Source of the DNA: Pandoraea sputorum
Lineage (GTDB): Bacteria > Pseudomonadota > Gammaproteobacteria > Burkholderiales > Burkholderiaceae
Reading direction: 5' to 3'
Assembly (NCBI RefSeq): GCF_000814845.2
Contig: NZ_CP010431.2
Location: forward strand, 62,001-126,000
DNA: 64,000 nucleotides
Under the pieces are notes generated by a model that did no database searches, was not told the origin of the DNA, and saw nothing but the letters and a program-made list of their open reading frames with translations. The translations under genes were made by a program, and so were the position numbers. This document shows, piece after piece, positions 60,684-64,000 of this stretch. The stretch's first letter is position 1. Every line of letters begins with the position of its first letter.

Positions 60684-62153
60684 TCACGCCTCTTTCGACG
60701 TCTTCTCCGTTGCTCCGTCACCTGCCGGATCATCCGCTTGCGGCTGCACGCCACCGGCTTGCCGGACGACGTCGCGCCCTGCCACGCCTGACGCATCCGA
60801 CGCGCCCGGTTCGGCATTCATTGCGTCGAGCCGTGCGCGAACGAAGCCGATGTGTTCACGAAGCACGTAGAACTGATCGGCATAAGCGAGCGGAATTTTC
60901 AGCCGGTTGACGGCGGCTTCGACGGCGTCGAGCCGGTGCCGCAGGTTCTTGTATTCCGTGTGAGCATCGTCGGCCAGCGCCTCGCGCTCCAGTGCGATGA
61001 GCGCACCGTACCAGCGATACAACCGCGACTTCACACGCCAGCTATACAGCGACGGCACCAGCCGGAACGCCGGAATCAGCACCACGATGATCGGCACGAG
61101 CAGCACGACGATCCGATCCGCGAGGCTTGCAATCCAGAACGGCAGATGCCGGTACAGGAATCCCTTGCCCGACTTGTAGTAACGCGCGGCGTCGTCGGAA
61201 ATCGGGAACTCGTGCACCTGCGCGGACGGAAATTCCCCTGCGCGTTGCAGCAGGTTGGCCTTGCCGTGGACCTCGCGCGCTGCTTCGATGAGCAGATCGG
61301 AGAGCGCCGGATGCAGACTTTCGCGCGCGACGAGCTCGACCGTCGGGCTGATGACGTGCACCGGCTGCGCCGGTAAATTGCGGCCGAGATCGAAGACCCC
61401 GCGCGGCAGCGTCAACTGATTCAGATAGGTGAAGCGGCGCGTGTAGGCGTCGGCCTGCGCGAAGTCCATCAGCCGCACGCCGGGCGTGCGAATCAGCTTG
61501 CCCATCGTGGGGCCGGTGGCGGTGTCGCCGGTGAGCATCGCGGCATCGACACGTCCGTCGATCAGCGCTTGCGCGGCTTCCTGCCCGTCGTAAGCGGTGA
61601 GCTTGGTCGGGCCGCCGGGCTCGATGCCGTTCGCCTTGAGCAGGGTGAGCGACAGCGCACGTGCCCCGCTGCCTTCGCGTCCGATGGCGATGCGCTTGCC
61701 CGTGAAGTCGGAGAGCTTCGTTACGCGATCGCCACGATAGAAGACGGAGATCGGCGCGTAGAACATGCTGCCGAGCGAGACCAGGCCCTCGGTATCGAGG
61801 CCCTGCGACACGCCGCCCTGCACGAGGCCGAGGTCGACATTCTGCTTGTCGTCTGCCAGACGCTCGACGTTCTGACGCGAGCCTTCGGAGGTCAGCACAT
61901 TCAGCGTGATGCCATCGCGCGCGAGGATGGTCTTGTAACGTTGCGCTGCGGTCCAGAACGAACTGCCTTCCGGTCCGGCGCTCAGCGTGACGGTGCGCGG
62001 CGGGGCCGGTTGCACGAGCCAGACAGCGAGCCAGATGGCCGCAATCGCGATGAGCACGACAGGGCCGAAGGAGACGGCGAGATCTCGCCAGGAAATCGCG
62101 ACAAAGCGCGCGCGGAGTCGCCGGTGGGCGGGTTGGTTAGAGTCAGTCGTCAT
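60684..62153 (-). CDS. TAXI-type TRAP solute-binding protein with membrane anchors
   Basis: A 489-residue membrane protein. TM1 is at residues about 28-48 (VSFGPVVLIAIAAIWLAVWLV), followed by a TAXI-family binding domain (VTLSAGPEGSSFWTAAQRYKTIL ... IGREGSGARALSLTLLKANGIEPG). A second TM pair near 345-370 (IVVLLVPIIVVLIPAF) precedes a cytoplasmic helical tail of about 110 residues. TAXI proteins usually work as free periplasmic receptors for TRAP transporters. This one is anchored, and no TRAP permease gene is next to it, so it may act as a sensor or partner rather than a simple receptor. Confidence 0.87.
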   Translation of the reverse strand: MTTDSNQPAHRRLRARFVAISWRDLAVSFGPVVLIAIAAIWLAVWLVQPAPPRTVTLSAGPEGSSFWTAAQRYKTILARDGITLNVLTSEGSRQNVERLADDKQNVDLGLVQGGVSQGLDTEGLVSLGSMFYAPISVFYRGDRVTKLSDFTGKRIAIGREGSGARALSLTLLKANGIEPGGPTKLTAYDGQEAAQALIDGRVDAAMLTGDTATGPTMGKLIRTPGVRLMDFAQADAYTRRFTYLNQLTLPRGVFDLGRNLPAQPVHVISPTVELVARESLHPALSDLLIEAAREVHGKANLLQRAGEFPSAQVHEFPISDDAARYYKSGKGFLYRHLPFWIASLADRIVVLLVPIIVVLIPAFRLVPSLYSWRVKSRLYRWYGALIALEREALADDAHTEYKNLRHRLDAVEAAVNRLKIPLAYADQFYVLREHIGFVRARLDAMNAEPGASDASGVAGRDVVRQAGGVQPQADDPAGDGATEKTSKEA

Positions 62154-62272
62154 GAATTGATCGGGCGGGCTTAGCCAACAGGTCCAACATTCGGCCGATC
62201 ATACGCCATCTACGGCGTCGTTCCCGACGCCGGACCCAAGCCGTCTCCGATCATCGCCGAAGCCGCTTCAAT

Positions 62273-63193
62273 TCATCGGTTCGCGAGACTCTGCGCGAGT
62301 TGTTTCCATAGATGGTCGGCCGCAGGCGAGAGGCGGCGTCCCACGCGGGTCATCATCTGACTGGAGAAACCGGCGGCAATCGGATGGTCGATGGGCACCG
62401 CGACCAGCTCGCCGAGTTCGATGCCGCGCCGCGCGGTGATGGCCGACATGAAGGCGACACCCAGACCGGCGGCGGCCAGCGTTTGCGCGGTATTGAACAG
62501 ATCGACGCGATATGCGGGTGTCACGTTCAGGCGCGCGGTGTCGAGCACCGAGTGCACGAAGTGCTGCACGCCGTGCGCTTCGGTCATGAAGATGAGCCGC
62601 TCGTGCACCAGTTCCGAGGGCGGCACGCGCTCCATTTTTGCGAAGCGATGCGTGGGTGCTACGACGGCACACAACGCCTTGGCGGCGAACGGATGAATGC
62701 GCATGGCGGGGTCGTCGTCCGAGCGGGCGCACAGGCCGATGTCGACCACATCGTCGCGCACCAGCGAGAGCACGGCGGGTGTGGGGCCGGAGCGGATTTC
62801 CACGAGGATGTCCGGATAGCTCATCGAAAAGCGCTGCAACGCCTGCGCGATCAGGCGTCCGATAAACCCTTCGCCCACACCGATGGCGACGCGTCCTCGT
62901 TTCAGATGCCGATACTCCTCCAGTCGCGCCGACAGGTCACGCTGACGCCGCTGGCCGTCGCGGTAATAGTCGATGAGCACCTGACCGATTTCGGTGACGA
63001 TCACATTGCGCCCGCGCCGCTCGATGAGCGGAAATCGCAACCGTCGCTCCAGCGCCGCGATCTGTCGGCTGACGACGGACGGATTCACGCTGAGCGCCTC
63101 GGCCGCCATCCGTACGCCGCCCGTCGCGGCGATCTCGGCGAGATATTTGAGCGGACGCTCACCAATGTCGTCCATCCACGATTCGTTGTTCAT
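62273..63193 (-). CDS. LysR-type regulator, divergent from the M20 peptidase
   Basis: A 306-residue LysR regulator. The HTH is PLKYLAEIAATGGVRMAAEALSVNPSVVSRQIAALERRL; the effector domain starts at GRVAIGVGEGFIG. The ATG at 63193 is chosen; the frame upstream overlaps the promoter region, and another ATG is 6 codons downstream. Probably controls the divergent M20 gene. Confidence 0.9.
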   Translation of the reverse strand: MNNESWMDDIGERPLKYLAEIAATGGVRMAAEALSVNPSVVSRQIAALERRLRFPLIERRGRNVIVTEIGQVLIDYYRDGQRRQRDLSARLEEYRHLKRGRVAIGVGEGFIGRLIAQALQRFSMSYPDILVEIRSGPTPAVLSLVRDDVVDIGLCARSDDDPAMRIHPFAAKALCAVVAPTHRFAKMERVPPSELVHERLIFMTEAHGVQHFVHSVLDTARLNVTPAYRVDLFNTAQTLAAAGLGVAFMSAITARRGIELGELVAVPIDHPIAAGFSSQMMTRVGRRLSPAADHLWKQLAQSLANR

Positions 63194-63295
63194 GTTTGTT
63201 TCACTGTCGCGTTCGAGCGGATGCGCTGTCTGGCGCATGGCGCAGGCAACGACCGCCAAGGTGGCAGCCTGCCTGTGCGGAGCCAGCGACAACCT

Positions 63296-63378
63296 ATTGA
63301 ATTTTCAATGGTTTTGCTTACCGATACCGACATCCGGCGTATATCGTCGCTTCAAGCATTGTTGCCTTGAGGGCAACA
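63296..63378. promoter_or_regulatory. Two inverted repeats in the LysR/M20 divergent region
   Basis: ATTGAA-TT-TTCAAT (63296-63309) and TGTTGCC-N5-GGCAACA (63360-63378) lie between the divergent starts at 63193 and 63461. Either could be the LysR operator. Confidence 0.5.
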
Positions 63379-63460
63379 TTTTGGCTTACCAGGGGTCATC
63401 GGTGGGGAATTTCGTCGGTGCAATACTCCGCGTTAATCAAAAACTAGAGAGGAGCCCCCG

Positions 63461-64000
63461 ATGAGCGAGATTCGCTATTGCGAGGTGAGCGATCTGGCCG
63501 ACGCGCGTGAGCAGTTGGCCGACATTCGTCACCATATCCACCAACACCCCGAGCTGTCCTACGAGGAAGTCGACACGTCGCGTTACGTGGCGCAGAAGCT
63601 GGAAAGCTGGGGTTACACGGTCACGCGTAACGTCGGCGGTCACGGCGTGGTGGCCTCGCTCACTGCGGGCACGAGCGGTCGCACGGTCGGTGTGCGCGCC
63701 GACATGGATGCACTGCCGATTCACGAACAGACGGGCCTCGCGTACGCCAGCGTGCACGAAGGCAAGATGCACGCCTGCGGCCACGACGGTCACACGACAG
63801 TGTTGCTCGGCGCAGCCCAACATCTCGCCAAGACGCGCAACTTCGACGGCACCGTTCATCTGATTTTCCAACCGGCGGAAGAAGCCGGTTCGAACAGCGG
63901 TGCCGAGCAGATGATTGCCGACGGCCTGTTCGAGCGCTTCCCGTGCGAAGCGATCTTCGGTCTGCATAACCACCCGGGCGTGGCCACGGGCACGTTCGGT
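63461..64000 (+). CDS. M20 family amidohydrolase/peptidase (3' end outside window)
   Basis: The first 180 residues of an M20D metalloamidase (hippurate hydrolase/IAA-amino acid hydrolase type). Visible metal ligands: VRADMDALPI, MHACGHDGHT, and PAEEAGSNSGAEQM with the catalytic Glu pair, then GLHNHP. The start HHIHQHPELSYEE is typical. A strong ribosome site (agaggag) sets the ATG. It removes acyl groups from amino acids; the substrate is unknown. The gene runs off the window end. Confidence 0.93.
   Translation, partial: MSEIRYCEVSDLADAREQLADIRHHIHQHPELSYEEVDTSRYVAQKLESWGYTVTRNVGGHGVVASLTAGTSGRTVGVRADMDALPIHEQTGLAYASVHEGKMHACGHDGHTTVLLGAAQHLAKTRNFDGTVHLIFQPAEEAGSNSGAEQMIADGLFERFPCEAIFGLHNHPGVATGTFG

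Overview
The window is GC-rich, densely coded DNA from a betaproteobacterium of the family Burkholderiaceae. It most resembles Pandoraea or a close relative. This rests on the small secreted DUF4148 proteins, the Burkholderia-type trimeric porin, the many LysR/MFS pairs and the complete Wsp operon; it is a judgement from protein content, not from a database search. No rRNA, tRNA, IS element, prophage or CRISPR array was seen.

Layout. 1-13.8 kb: the 3' part of a four-module UvrA, a DUF4148 protein, a 245-bp array of about 11-bp DnaA-box-like units, a secreted hydrolase, metY, uppP, a phosphonate-associated group (LysR, iron alcohol dehydrogenase, MHS transporter), and more small secreted proteins. 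14-17.3 kb: a small effector island with a deaminase-motif protein and, convergent to it, a probable type III secretion chaperone followed after 6 bp by a 474-residue effector-like protein. 17.5-23.8 kb: a purine/nucleoside salvage locus (purine permease and adenosine deaminase; LysR regulator; porin and Tat-exported nucleoside hydrolase). 24.2-27.3 kb: two homologous proteins of unknown function, with effector-like N-termini, flanking a DUF445 gene. 27.4-49.8 kb: malate synthase G, PepE, several exporters with their divergent LysR or MocR regulators, ModE, an EAL phosphodiesterase, Fsr, and an RpiR-controlled aminotransferase/BKACE pair. 50.0-59.1 kb: the complete wspABCDEFR surface-sensing operon, followed closely by a GST. 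59.9-64 kb: a GNAT acetyltransferase, a TAXI-type binding protein fused to membrane segments, a LysR gene and the start of a divergent M20 peptidase.

How the genes work together. The salvage locus reads as a pathway: porin entry, nucleoside hydrolysis outside the cytoplasm, base uptake by the permease, then deamination. The Wsp genes form one signalling pathway that ends in cyclic-di-GMP synthesis by WspR; the separate EAL protein at 39.7-41.4 kb could oppose it. The least explained content is the set of four effector-like genes at 14.0-17.3 and 24.2-27.3 kb. With the chaperone, they suggest that this genome encodes a type III secretion system elsewhere and that this region holds dispersed cargo genes, including a possible nucleic-acid or nucleotide deaminase.
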